A stretch of DNA of 64,000 bases, from positions 372,001 through 436,000 of the forward strand of contig NZ_JABBYG020000005.1 of NCBI RefSeq assembly GCF_012935325.2, written 5' to 3'. This document shows, one piece after another, positions 35,759-44,333 of the stretch. A program made the translations under genes and the position numbers. Each line of letters begins with the position of its first letter. Position 1 is the first letter of the stretch. Source of the DNA: Paenibacillus sp. PL91 (GTDB lineage: Bacteria > Bacillota > Bacilli > Paenibacillales > Paenibacillaceae). The notes under the pieces are model-generated. The model was not told where the DNA came from. It searched no databases and was given only the letters and a program-made list of their open reading frames with translations.

Positions 35759-35848
35759 TGTTATTATCAATAACAATAAGAAAACAATTGACCACTTTTG
35801 TTTTTGGTGATACATTTGTTATGCAAAACAAATAAAACAAATAACAAA
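35759..35848 (+). promoter_or_regulatory. Promoter and operators of the mannan cluster
   Basis: TGTTATT-ATC-AATAACA is a perfect 7+3+7 palindrome (35759-35775). It is followed by TTGACC (35788-35793), a 17-bp spacer and TACATT (35811-35816). TTTGTTAT (35815-35822) and ATAACAAA (35841-35848) then flank the expected start point. The layout, one operator upstream of -35 and others over the start, fits LacI-type repression by looping. Confidence 0.65.
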
Positions 35849-35905
35849 ACAAAAACGAGGCGGTGGTTTGTAAGGGAGTAAGTCGCGTTATTTTTTTATT
35901 CATTC

Positions 35906-35920
35906 ATGCAAGCGCTTTAT
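35906..35920 (+). promoter_or_regulatory. cre site in the mannan cluster leader
   Basis: ATGCAAGCGCTTTAT matches the cre consensus at 14 of 15 positions, about 90 bp after the predicted start of transcription, suitable for CcpA roadblock repression. Confidence 0.65.
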
Positions 35921-35975
35921 TAAGGGCAGTTTTTTTCAATACCCACTGATGAATGTAAAATTGGGAGGTTCGGTC

Positions 35976-37337
35976 ATGAGAAAAATACATGGATTATCCG
36001 TTCTCGTATTATGTTTAATGCTTATACTTACAGCTTGCAGCGGCGGAAATAACGGAAATAAAGGAAACAATGCCGCGCCAATAGAAAGCGCTGACACTGA
36101 AGCGACAGCAGCGCCAGAAGAGGCGGCTGCAACGCCGGAGCCAGTCGATATGGGCGGCCGTGTTATTAAAGTAGCAGCATGGTGGGATTTGAAGCCCGCT
36201 GGGACAACAACATCAGAGAAAGCACGCCTAGCGAAAATCGAAGAGGTTGAGAAAAAATACAACGTCAAGATCGAATTCGTAAACGTGCCATTTGAAGAAT
36301 ATATGCCAAAATTTACAGCGACGATTCTATCGGGCGAGCCATTCGCTGATATCGTACAAATGGAATATAAAGCGGCTTTGCCTGCTATTTTGAAAGGGCA
36401 GCTGCTTCCTCTTAGCGAATTCACGACCAATGCCTCGAACATTAACGGCGAAGCGAATCTAATCGCGAAATCGCCTCCTATTGCAGGTCAAGAATATGCG
36501 TTCGATGATCCGGGTACTGGCGGCACGGGAATGCATTATAACCGTGACCTATTCAAGAAGCTAGGACTTCCAGATCTGCAAGAGCTGTATACGAGCGGTC
36601 AATGGAACTGGGATAAATTTATGGAAATCGCCAAGCTGGCAACGAAGGATACAGACAATGACGGCAAAATCGACGTTTACGGCTATTCCGGCTGGTCGCA
36701 TGATTTATTCCGTAACCTCGCAGCTGCAAACGGCGGCTTTATCGTAAACGAAAAAGACGGTACACAAGGCTTCACGGATCCAAAAACGATTGAAGCGGCA
36801 GAGTTCGTAAACCGCATGTACAATGTCGAGAACGTTGTAAGAGTCAAATCAGGAAATAAAACGAACTGGGAAGAATCAAATACGTTTAAAGATGGCGATG
36901 TAGCCATGTTTATATCTGCGGCGTGGAATCTTGGCGGCTTAACCTTCGATATCGGAGTCGTTCCGATGCCGACAGGGCCACAAGGCAGCCCAGAAATTAC
37001 TTTTGCCAATAATGCAGCAGCAGCTAAGTTTATTCCAAAAGGCGTGAAAGACCCGCAGCTCGTCTATCAAATTTATGAAGAGACGTTTGATATTCCTAAT
37101 ACGCAAGAGTTCCCGAGCCAAGAATGGCTGGAGAGCCTCTACAACCACGAAGAGGACATCCTAATGACTCGCGATCATATTAACGGCACAGGACAGATTT
37201 TGCTGGATGACGCTTATCCGGATTTCCCGACTGGGAAATTCATTGAAGATATTATTGTGAACAATCAATCGGTAACCGCAACCGCTGAGAAATACAAGCC
37301 TGAAGCGGAAGCTTCTATCGCCAAGCTAGGCAAGTAA
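35976..37337 (+). CDS. Sugar-binding lipoprotein of the mannan cluster
   Basis: 453 residues from ATG 35976 (GGGAGG 8 nt upstream). Lipobox LILTAC, then an acidic, alanine-rich linker, then a family-1 solute-binding fold (ILSGEPFADIVQMEYKAALP, GDVAMFISAAWNLGG). It probably captures manno-oligosaccharides. It is first in a long cluster; a hairpin follows the gene, again suggesting higher expression than the permeases. Confidence 0.92.
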   Translation: MRKIHGLSVLVLCLMLILTACSGGNNGNKGNNAAPIESADTEATAAPEEAAATPEPVDMGGRVIKVAAWWDLKPAGTTTSEKARLAKIEEVEKKYNVKIEFVNVPFEEYMPKFTATILSGEPFADIVQMEYKAALPAILKGQLLPLSEFTTNASNINGEANLIAKSPPIAGQEYAFDDPGTGGTGMHYNRDLFKKLGLPDLQELYTSGQWNWDKFMEIAKLATKDTDNDGKIDVYGYSGWSHDLFRNLAAANGGFIVNEKDGTQGFTDPKTIEAAEFVNRMYNVENVVRVKSGNKTNWEESNTFKDGDVAMFISAAWNLGGLTFDIGVVPMPTGPQGSPEITFANNAAAAKFIPKGVKDPQLVYQIYEETFDIPNTQEFPSQEWLESLYNHEEDILMTRDHINGTGQILLDDAYPDFPTGKFIEDIIVNNQSVTATAEKYKPEAEASIAKLGK

Positions 37338-37365
37338 TTGATCATTATGGTCTTGTCATGAAGGC

Positions 37366-37400
37366 TAGGGGATGTCCTTGCGACTTCCCCTACTCTTTTG
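37366..37400 (+). terminator. Hairpin after the binding-protein gene
   Basis: TAGGGGA pairs with TCCCCTA across 13 bases and is followed by CTCTTTTG. A weak terminator or processing site inside the cluster. Confidence 0.5.
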
Positions 37401-37471
37401 AATAGGTGATTTTAAGCTTCCCCGACCGGCATGGACGGAGAAACTATTTCCGCTTGTAAGGAGGACTTCTG

Positions 37472-40402
37472 GTGGTAAGCAATTTGCGGCTATCAAACAT
37501 AACTAGGAAAATCGTGCCGGTCGTTTTGGCATTTTTAATTGTCCTTCCATTTGGCATGAGCGTACGGGCCGTTGCAAATCCAAGCAAAACTTCAACGGAC
37601 GAACAATTGGAAAGCGGCAGTGATACGAGCGCTTTATTTAATGAACGCAAATATGCGCAATATATTTCGGAGCACGAAGGGGCCGCCAGGCCAGGCAAAG
37701 AGATTGTTCTGGAAGCAGCGGATTACAGCCGTTTGGATGGAGCTGGATTCGAGAAAATCGATCAATACGAGGGCATGGATGGCACATCGCTGTTGACTGG
37801 CGAATCAGGCAAGGCGGATTGGACGTTTGAAGTAGAGGAAGCAGGCTTGTACAACCTATCGCTGCTCTATTATCCGATTGAAGGGAAAAGCTCAGCCGTT
37901 GAGCGCGCTTTATGGATAGATGGGGAGCGACCTTTCCGAGAGGCTGCCTTTTTGCAGTTTGACCGGATTTGGGACAATCAAAAGCAACAGATCGTACAGG
38001 ACAACCAAGGCAATGATTTAAGGCCAAAGCAAATCGAGAAGCCGCGCTGGAGCGAGAAAGCTTTTCAAGACTCCGACGGCTATGAGAATGAACCTTTTCT
38101 ATTTTATTTTTCACGCGGCACTCATACGATTACGCTGGAATCTACTAGGGAACCGATGGTGATCAAGCAGCTCAAGCTTTACCAGCAGGCTGCGCCATTG
38201 CCATACGATCAAATGCTCAAGCAATATGATGCAGATGATATAAAGGAAACGGAAGGCCAGATGATTGCCATCGAAGGGGAAGCGTCTAGTGCCAAATCCT
38301 CGCCAACCTTATACCCGCTCAGTGAACGCTCAAGCGCTGCCGTATATCCGTACAGCGCTTCGAAAATAAAGATCAATACGATCGGCGGCTTCAACTGGCG
38401 CTTGCCCGGCCAATGGATGGAATGGGAGATCGATGTTCCAAAGACGGGGCTTTACAAAATGGCCTTTAAATCGCAGCAAAATTTTGTTAGAGGCATTTAT
38501 TCGACCCGGAAGCTTACCATTGATGGCGAAGTGCCCTTTAAGGAAATGGAGAAGATCGCATTCCGCTACAAAAGCGGCTATCGGCTCGATGTAATGGGCG
38601 GCAAAGATCCTTACCTGTTCAAGCTGGAGCAGGGCAAGCATACGCTGCGGCTGGAGGTCAGTCTTGGCGAATTCGCCTCTCTTATTCGGGAGGTGGAGGA
38701 GAGTCTTTATAACCTGAATGAAATGTACCGGAAAATATTGATGATTACGGGCACGAAGCCCGATGAATTCCGTGATTATCAGCTCGATAAAAAAGTGCCG
38801 GATTTGCTTTCGGTATTCGGAGCCGAAAGCGAACGCCTGAAAGCAATCGCAGCTCAATTGGTGGAATTGTCCGGCCAATCCAGTGACCAAGAAGCGCTGC
38901 TCAAGACGATGGCGCTGCAATTGGACGAGATGATAAAGGAGCCGGACACCGTTCCAAGAAGGCTGACGGCTTATAAGACGAATACAGGCGGGCTCGGAAC
39001 TTGGGTACAGCAAGCGAGGCAGCAGCCGCTTGAAATTGACACCATCTATGTGACCTCGCCGGATAAGAAGTTTCCGAAGAAGGGGATGGGATTTGGCGCA
39101 AAGCTGAAGCACGAGGCAACGACGTTTGTGTCCTCCTTCTTCACGGATTATAACCAAATCGGGAATGTAGCCGAAGATGATGCCGATCGCTCCATTACCG
39201 TATGGATTGGCAGCGGGCGGGATCAAGCGAACACGATGAAAGCGATGATTGACGAAACGTTCACGTCCGTTACTGGCATTAATGTCAATTTGAAGCTGGT
39301 TAATATGGGAACGCTTCTCCCTGCAACGCTCGCCGGCCAAGGGCCTGATGTTGCGATGCAGATCGACAACGATATCCCTGTTAACTTTGCGATGAGGAAC
39401 GCTTCCGCCGATTTGACCCAATTTGCAGATTTTGCAGAAGTGAAGGATCAGTTCCGCCCAAGCGCAATCGTGCCGTACAGCTATGAGGATGGCGTATTTG
39501 CACTTCCGGAGACGCAAACGTTCAATATGCTGTTTTATCGCAAGGATGTGCTGAGCGAGCTGGGTCTTGAAGTGCCGCAAACCTGGGATGATGTTTCCAA
39601 CCTGCTTGCTGTGCTCAGCAAAAACCATATGCAATTTGGTCTGCCAGTCGTCGCACAGGCTGCCGTGCAAGGGCAGAATATCCCTCCCAACTCGATGTAT
39701 GCAGCGCTGCTCTTCCAAAATGGCGGCTCCTTCTATCGCGATGGCGGCAAGGAGTCTGATCTGGATTCCCGCGTGGGGATCGAGACCTTTAAGCAGTGGA
39801 CGGAGTTTTACACAGATTATAAGCTGGAGCGCGAATATGACTTCGCCAACCGTTTCCGCACTGGACAAATGCCGATCGGCATAGCGGATTATACGACCTA
39901 TAATCAGCTTTCCGTGTTCGCGCCTGAAATTCGCGGCATGTGGGGATTCGCTCCTATTCCGGGCACGGTGCAGAAGGATGGAACCGTAAATCGCGAGGTA
40001 CCAAGCGGCGGCAGCGCCGTCATTATGCTGAACAAAGCTGAGGATAAGGATGCGGCTTGGCAGTTTATGAAATGGTGGACGAGCGATGCTACGCAAACGG
40101 TATTCGGACGTGAAATGGAAGGGCTGATGGGCGCTGCGGCACGTTATCCGACGGCGAACATTAAGGCGCTGGACAGTCTGCCATGGCCGGTAGCCGATTA
40201 TGAAAATTTAAAAGCGCAGTTCGAATGGGTGCAGGGCATGCCAGAGGTGCCGGGCGGCTACTTCACAGGACGCCATTTGTTCAATGCCTTCTATAAGACG
40301 GTAGTCGGTCAAGTGGAAGCGCGCGAATCGATCATGGACTATGTCCAGTACATGCAGGATGAAATTAGGACGAAACGAAAAGAATTTGGTTTACCGCAAT
40401 AA
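37472..40402 (+). CDS. Large fusion: carbohydrate-binding-like modules plus solute-binding protein
   Basis: 976 residues; GTG 37472 follows AAGGAGG. A signal peptide or anchor (about 1-33) precedes two beta-sandwich regions (about 70-250 and 265-400) with CBM35/CBM6-like patterns such as WTFEVEEAGLYNLSLLYYP and WEIDVPKTGLYKMAFK. A helical stretch (400-540) leads to a family-1 solute-binding protein (about 570-976; SITVWIGSGRDQANTMKAMIDE, GQGPDVAMQI). It is over twice the usual binding-protein length. No lipobox cysteine is seen. It may bind polymer or long oligomers near the membrane and hand them to one of the two permease pairs. Confidence 0.88.
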   Translation: MVSNLRLSNITRKIVPVVLAFLIVLPFGMSVRAVANPSKTSTDEQLESGSDTSALFNERKYAQYISEHEGAARPGKEIVLEAADYSRLDGAGFEKIDQYEGMDGTSLLTGESGKADWTFEVEEAGLYNLSLLYYPIEGKSSAVERALWIDGERPFREAAFLQFDRIWDNQKQQIVQDNQGNDLRPKQIEKPRWSEKAFQDSDGYENEPFLFYFSRGTHTITLESTREPMVIKQLKLYQQAAPLPYDQMLKQYDADDIKETEGQMIAIEGEASSAKSSPTLYPLSERSSAAVYPYSASKIKINTIGGFNWRLPGQWMEWEIDVPKTGLYKMAFKSQQNFVRGIYSTRKLTIDGEVPFKEMEKIAFRYKSGYRLDVMGGKDPYLFKLEQGKHTLRLEVSLGEFASLIREVEESLYNLNEMYRKILMITGTKPDEFRDYQLDKKVPDLLSVFGAESERLKAIAAQLVELSGQSSDQEALLKTMALQLDEMIKEPDTVPRRLTAYKTNTGGLGTWVQQARQQPLEIDTIYVTSPDKKFPKKGMGFGAKLKHEATTFVSSFFTDYNQIGNVAEDDADRSITVWIGSGRDQANTMKAMIDETFTSVTGINVNLKLVNMGTLLPATLAGQGPDVAMQIDNDIPVNFAMRNASADLTQFADFAEVKDQFRPSAIVPYSYEDGVFALPETQTFNMLFYRKDVLSELGLEVPQTWDDVSNLLAVLSKNHMQFGLPVVAQAAVQGQNIPPNSMYAALLFQNGGSFYRDGGKESDLDSRVGIETFKQWTEFYTDYKLEREYDFANRFRTGQMPIGIADYTTYNQLSVFAPEIRGMWGFAPIPGTVQKDGTVNREVPSGGSAVIMLNKAEDKDAAWQFMKWWTSDATQTVFGREMEGLMGAAARYPTANIKALDSLPWPVADYENLKAQFEWVQGMPEVPGGYFTGRHLFNAFYKTVVGQVEARESIMDYVQYMQDEIRTKRKEFGLPQ

Positions 40403-40418
40403 TGGGGGAGGGTCAAGC

Positions 40419-41324
40419 ATGCAAAATTGGTGGAGCCTGAAGTTGCGGGAAGTGAAAGCCAATAAGCATTCGTATATTTTGCTGGCGCCATACATGGTGT
40501 TGTTCGCCGTCTTTACGATATTGCCAGTCATTATTTCGATTGTGCTGAGCTTTACGTATTTTAATATGCTGGAATTTCCGAAATTTATCGGCTGGCAAAA
40601 CTATACCCGCCTGTTTCTAGAGGATGACGTCTTTTTGATTGCGGTGAAAAACACGATATTGTTCGCTGTTATTACCGGTCCGATCAGCTATATCGCTTGT
40701 TTTGTGTTCGCATGGATTATTAATGAGCTCTCGCCGAAGGTTAGAGCGGTCATGACGCTCGTTTTTTACGCGCCTTCCATATCCGGAAACGTATTTTTTA
40801 TTTGGCTCATGATCTTCTCCGGCGACCGCTACGGCATAGCTAACGGATTGCTGCTCAAATTAGGCTTTATTTTAGAACCGCTGCAGTGGCTGAAGACGGA
40901 AGCTTATATTATGCCGATCATCATTCTTGTCCAATTATGGCTTAGCCTTGGCACCGGCTTTCTCGCTTTTATTGCCGGACTGCAAACGGTCGACAGCACC
41001 TTGTATGAAGCGGGCGCGGTGGACGGCATCAAAAACAGATGGCAGGAGCTTTGGTATATTACGCTGCCCTCCATGCGGCCGCAGCTTATGTTCGGAGCGG
41101 TCATACAGCTAACAACCGCGTTCGCCGTAGCGGATGTGTCGATTGCGCTTGCTGGGTTTCCGAGCGTCAACTACGCAGCAGAAACGATTGTTACGCATCT
41201 AATCGATTTCGGAACTACCCGATTCGAAATGGGATATGCATCCGCAATCGCTACCGTGTTGTTCATGATCATGGTGGGATCCAATCTGATCGTCCAAAAA
41301 CTTCTTCGCAAGGTGGGTGAATAA
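40419..41324 (+). CDS. ABC sugar permease, MalF-type (pair 1)
   Basis: 301 residues from ATG 40419 with GGGGGAGGG upstream. Six membrane segments, EAA loop TLYEAGAVDGIKNRWQELWY. It pairs with the next gene. Confidence 0.92.
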   Translation: MQNWWSLKLREVKANKHSYILLAPYMVLFAVFTILPVIISIVLSFTYFNMLEFPKFIGWQNYTRLFLEDDVFLIAVKNTILFAVITGPISYIACFVFAWIINELSPKVRAVMTLVFYAPSISGNVFFIWLMIFSGDRYGIANGLLLKLGFILEPLQWLKTEAYIMPIIILVQLWLSLGTGFLAFIAGLQTVDSTLYEAGAVDGIKNRWQELWYITLPSMRPQLMFGAVIQLTTAFAVADVSIALAGFPSVNYAAETIVTHLIDFGTTRFEMGYASAIATVLFMIMVGSNLIVQKLLRKVGE

Positions 41325-41328
41325 AATC

Positions 41329-42195
41329 ATGACCTTCTCGTTTCGTATCCGCAAGAAACGGGTGAACCGATCGTTCTGGGGCAGCTTCTCCCTTTTCCTA
41401 TTGCTTGCGGTGTTCGGCGCATTCATGATCTTGCCGCTCATCTACGCCATCAATAACGCTTTCAAGCCGCTCGATGAAATTTTCATGTTTCCGCCGACGC
41501 TTTTTGTTCGCAATCCCACGATGAACAATTTTGTTGATCTGATGGGCTTGCTCGGCAATTCATGGGTGCCGTTCTCGAGGTATATTTTTAACACCGTATT
41601 TATTACGGGCATGGGAATTATCGGGCATGTGCTGCTCGCCTCGGCTGCAGCCTATCCGCTTGCTAAGCACAAGTTTCCCGGCAAAAACATGATGTTCGGG
41701 GTAGTCGTTCTATCCTTGATGTTCACACCTGCGGTCACAGCCATTCCGACGTACATGATCATGTCCTGGCTCGGCTTAATTGATACGTATTGGGCGGTCA
41801 TCATACCGGCATTCGCGTATTCGCTTGGCTTGTACTTAATGAAGCAATTTATGGAGCAAATTCCCGATGTGCTGCTTGAGGCAGCCAAAATCGACGGTGC
41901 GAGTGAGTACCGGATTTTCTGGACGATCGTGATGCCTAACGTGAAGCCGGCTTGGCTCACGCTTATCATTTTGCTGTTTCAAATGCTTTGGGGCAGCGAT
42001 GGGAACGGGTTCATCTACAGCGAGCAGCTGAAGTCGCTGCACTTTGCCGCCAATCAAATCGTACAGGGCGGTATCGCTCGTGCCGGTGCAGCCGCTGCTG
42101 TAGCGCTTATTCTGATGAGCGTTCCGATCACCTTGTTTGTATTCTCGCAAAGCCGAATCATAGAGACGATGGCAACTTCAGGAATGAAAGATTAA
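41329..42195 (+). CDS. ABC sugar permease, MalG-type (pair 1)
   Basis: 288 residues, six membrane segments, EAA loop VLLEAAKIDGASEYRIFWTI. ATG 41329 is preferred to GTG 41317 because AAGGTGGGTG is correctly spaced. Together with the previous gene it forms one of the two importer channels in the cluster. Confidence 0.92.
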   Translation: MTFSFRIRKKRVNRSFWGSFSLFLLLAVFGAFMILPLIYAINNAFKPLDEIFMFPPTLFVRNPTMNNFVDLMGLLGNSWVPFSRYIFNTVFITGMGIIGHVLLASAAAYPLAKHKFPGKNMMFGVVVLSLMFTPAVTAIPTYMIMSWLGLIDTYWAVIIPAFAYSLGLYLMKQFMEQIPDVLLEAAKIDGASEYRIFWTIVMPNVKPAWLTLIILLFQMLWGSDGNGFIYSEQLKSLHFAANQIVQGGIARAGAAAAVALILMSVPITLFVFSQSRIIETMATSGMKD

Positions 42196-42208
42196 GGGGG
42201 GATAGCGC

Positions 42209-43702
42209 TTGGCAGCGAAAAAATGGCTTCTCGTGGTTGCGGTGGCATCCCTATTGTTTGTACATGCTGCGCCAGTGCCGGCGTTCGCATCGTCAACGCC
42301 TTATGAGAGCTACAACTATAATTATTGGGAAGAAGCGGTGCCTGCCCCAGCGGCCTATATTCCGGGTCGTACGATATCGGGTTCAGATCTTGGCATCGGC
42401 GAATTTCTGGAGCCTGCCGATATGGTCGTTGCAGGCAGCGGACTCATCTATATTGTGGACAGCGGCAACGGCCGGATTGTGTGTGTGGACGACCAGTGGA
42501 AGGTGCAAAGCGTCATTACGGGGTTCGACAACGCAGGCAAAGCGGATAGCTTCAAAAACCCGTCCGGCTTGTTCATCGACGACGAGAGTAATCTTTATGT
42601 GGCAGATACGGATAATGGACGCGTCGTCGTCCTGACGAAGGATGGAGACTTGCTCCGCTTGATAGAGAAGCCGCAATCCGATATTTTGGCGAGTGACTTC
42701 AAATTTAATCCGTTGAAGGTGACGGTGGACAAGGCTAAGCGGGTTTATGTCGTAGCCAAAGGCGTATATGAAGGCATCATGCAGTTTGACGAAAACGGCA
42801 GCTTTATTGGCTATGTAGGGACAAACAAAGTGAAACGCGACTATACGGAGTTTTTGTGGCGTTTTCTGTCAACGAAGGCACAGAAGGCTCAAATGGTGCT
42901 CTTTATCCCAACGGAATTTTCAAATATCGATATTGACGCAAAAGGCTTCGTCTATGCGACGAATATTGATCCTGACTCCAGGGAGCCGGTTAAACGGCTT
43001 AATCCTTCGGGCGAGGATGTGCTGAAGCGCTTCGGTTATTTCGATGTAAGAGGGGATATTCTGTTCCGCAGAGTGGTTGGCCCCTCCAAGCTGATCGACG
43101 TAAAGGTGCAGGAGAATGGCAGGTACAGCGTGCTCGATGCCAATCAAGGCAAGGTGTTCACATATGATGACGAAGGCAATCTCCTCTATGTGTATGGCGG
43201 AAAAGGCAATCAGACGGGTACCTTCAAAATACCGGTAGCGATTGAGAGCTCGGGACAAAATCAGCTAGTGCTCGATCGGGGGAAAAGCAATATCGTCGTA
43301 TTTGAGCCTACGAAATTTGGCTCGAGCGTCAATGAGGCTATCGGGCTTCACTATAACGGCGAGGATAAGCTGGCAGTACCGATCTGGCAGGAAGTGCTTC
43401 GGTTGAACGCCAACTATGATATCGCGTATATCGGTATCGGCAAATCGTTGTTAATGGAGAAACGAAATGGCGAAGCGCTTGAATACTTCAAGCTTGGCAT
43501 GGATCGCGACGGCTATTCCGTCGCCTACAAGCGGTATCGCAGAGAAGTGATGAAGGAGCATTTTGGGACGTTCCTGACAGTGCTATTGATCCTGGCAGCC
43601 GCATGGGGCGCATTCAAGCTGGTTAGCTCTCGGAGACAGAAGCGAATGCTGACGATGCCCGGTTTTGCCGCGCAAAGCATGAAGGGGGAGAAAACGCCAT
43701 GA
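42209..43702 (+). CDS. NHL-propeller/TPR membrane protein
   Basis: 497 residues; TTG 42209 with AAGGGGGG upstream. A signal peptide (1-28) is followed by NHL-type beta-propeller repeats (about 55-365; LGIGEFLEPADMVVAGSGLIYIVDSGNGRIV, with later blades FKNPSGLFIDDESNLYVADTDNGRVV read in register), a short TPR-like helical pair (375-430; AYIGIGKSLLMEKRNGEALEYF) and one membrane span near the C-terminus (about 453-471). The propeller therefore faces outward. It lies between two permease pairs with the YIP1-like and DUF5696-like genes. Role unknown; scaffold or ligand docking is plausible. Confidence 0.85.
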   Translation: MAAKKWLLVVAVASLLFVHAAPVPAFASSTPYESYNYNYWEEAVPAPAAYIPGRTISGSDLGIGEFLEPADMVVAGSGLIYIVDSGNGRIVCVDDQWKVQSVITGFDNAGKADSFKNPSGLFIDDESNLYVADTDNGRVVVLTKDGDLLRLIEKPQSDILASDFKFNPLKVTVDKAKRVYVVAKGVYEGIMQFDENGSFIGYVGTNKVKRDYTEFLWRFLSTKAQKAQMVLFIPTEFSNIDIDAKGFVYATNIDPDSREPVKRLNPSGEDVLKRFGYFDVRGDILFRRVVGPSKLIDVKVQENGRYSVLDANQGKVFTYDDEGNLLYVYGGKGNQTGTFKIPVAIESSGQNQLVLDRGKSNIVVFEPTKFGSSVNEAIGLHYNGEDKLAVPIWQEVLRLNANYDIAYIGIGKSLLMEKRNGEALEYFKLGMDRDGYSVAYKRYRREVMKEHFGTFLTVLLILAAAWGAFKLVSSRRQKRMLTMPGFAAQSMKGEKTP

Positions 43703-44319
43703 AGCAGGATTTCATTAAGTTTCCGCTGCACCTGATTGTCCATCCATTTGACGGCTTCTGGGATATGAAATATGACGGCAAAGGCAAAGTGCGGGTAGCT
43801 CTAGTTATACTTGCGCTAGTTGTGATCTCTATCATTTTGCAAAATCAGTTCGCGGGTTTTCTAGTTAACTATAATGATCCTCGTTATTTGAACAGCATCA
43901 CGCAGCTTCTCACAATCGTATTTCCATTCTTTCTGTGGTGCGTTTCCAACTGGGCGATCACAACCTTAATGGATGGGGAAGGGAAGTTTAAGGAAATCGT
44001 TATGGCAACGGGCTATGCGCTCGTTCCCATCGTCCTCCTTTACGTGCCGATCACTGTCGCAAGCCGGTTTATGGTCGAGGAAGAGACTGCTTTTTATTAT
44101 TTGGTCATTTCGATCTCCTCCATCTGGTTTGTAGCGCTTCTCTTTGTCGGTACGATGACTGTACATCAGTATACGGCGTTCAAGACGATCATGACGATGA
44201 TTCTAACCGTCATTGTGATGGGCATCATCGTTTTTCTAGGCACGCTGGTGATGAGTATGATGCAGCAAATATACGAATTTATCGTTAACATTTATCGAGA
44301 AATTATTTTCCGTACGTAG
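43699..44319 (+). CDS. YIP1-family membrane protein
   Basis: 206 residues with about five membrane helices, of the Yip1 domain family (start KFPLHLIVHPFDGFWDMKY, then hydrophobic blocks). It overlaps the propeller gene by 4 bp. Bacterial YIP1-like proteins have no defined function. Its place in a sugar-import cluster suggests it helps assemble or organise the transporter or the envelope proteins around it. Confidence 0.85.
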   Translation: MKQDFIKFPLHLIVHPFDGFWDMKYDGKGKVRVALVILALVVISIILQNQFAGFLVNYNDPRYLNSITQLLTIVFPFFLWCVSNWAITTLMDGEGKFKEIVMATGYALVPIVLLYVPITVASRFMVEEETAFYYLVISISSIWFVALLFVGTMTVHQYTAFKTIMTMILTVIVMGIIVFLGTLVMSMMQQIYEFIVNIYREIIFRT

Positions 44320-44333
44320 AGGAGGCCGCAACC

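Noticed and set aside
38330-40096. 588-residue minus-strand open frame
   Set aside because: Fully antisense to the 976-residue binding-protein fusion; its composition is that of a reverse-strand shadow in GC-balanced coding DNA and the sense frame has clear domains.
41952-42635. 227-residue plus-strand frame across two genes
   Set aside because: Overlaps the end of a permease and the start of the NHL protein, both with clear domains; no ribosome site.
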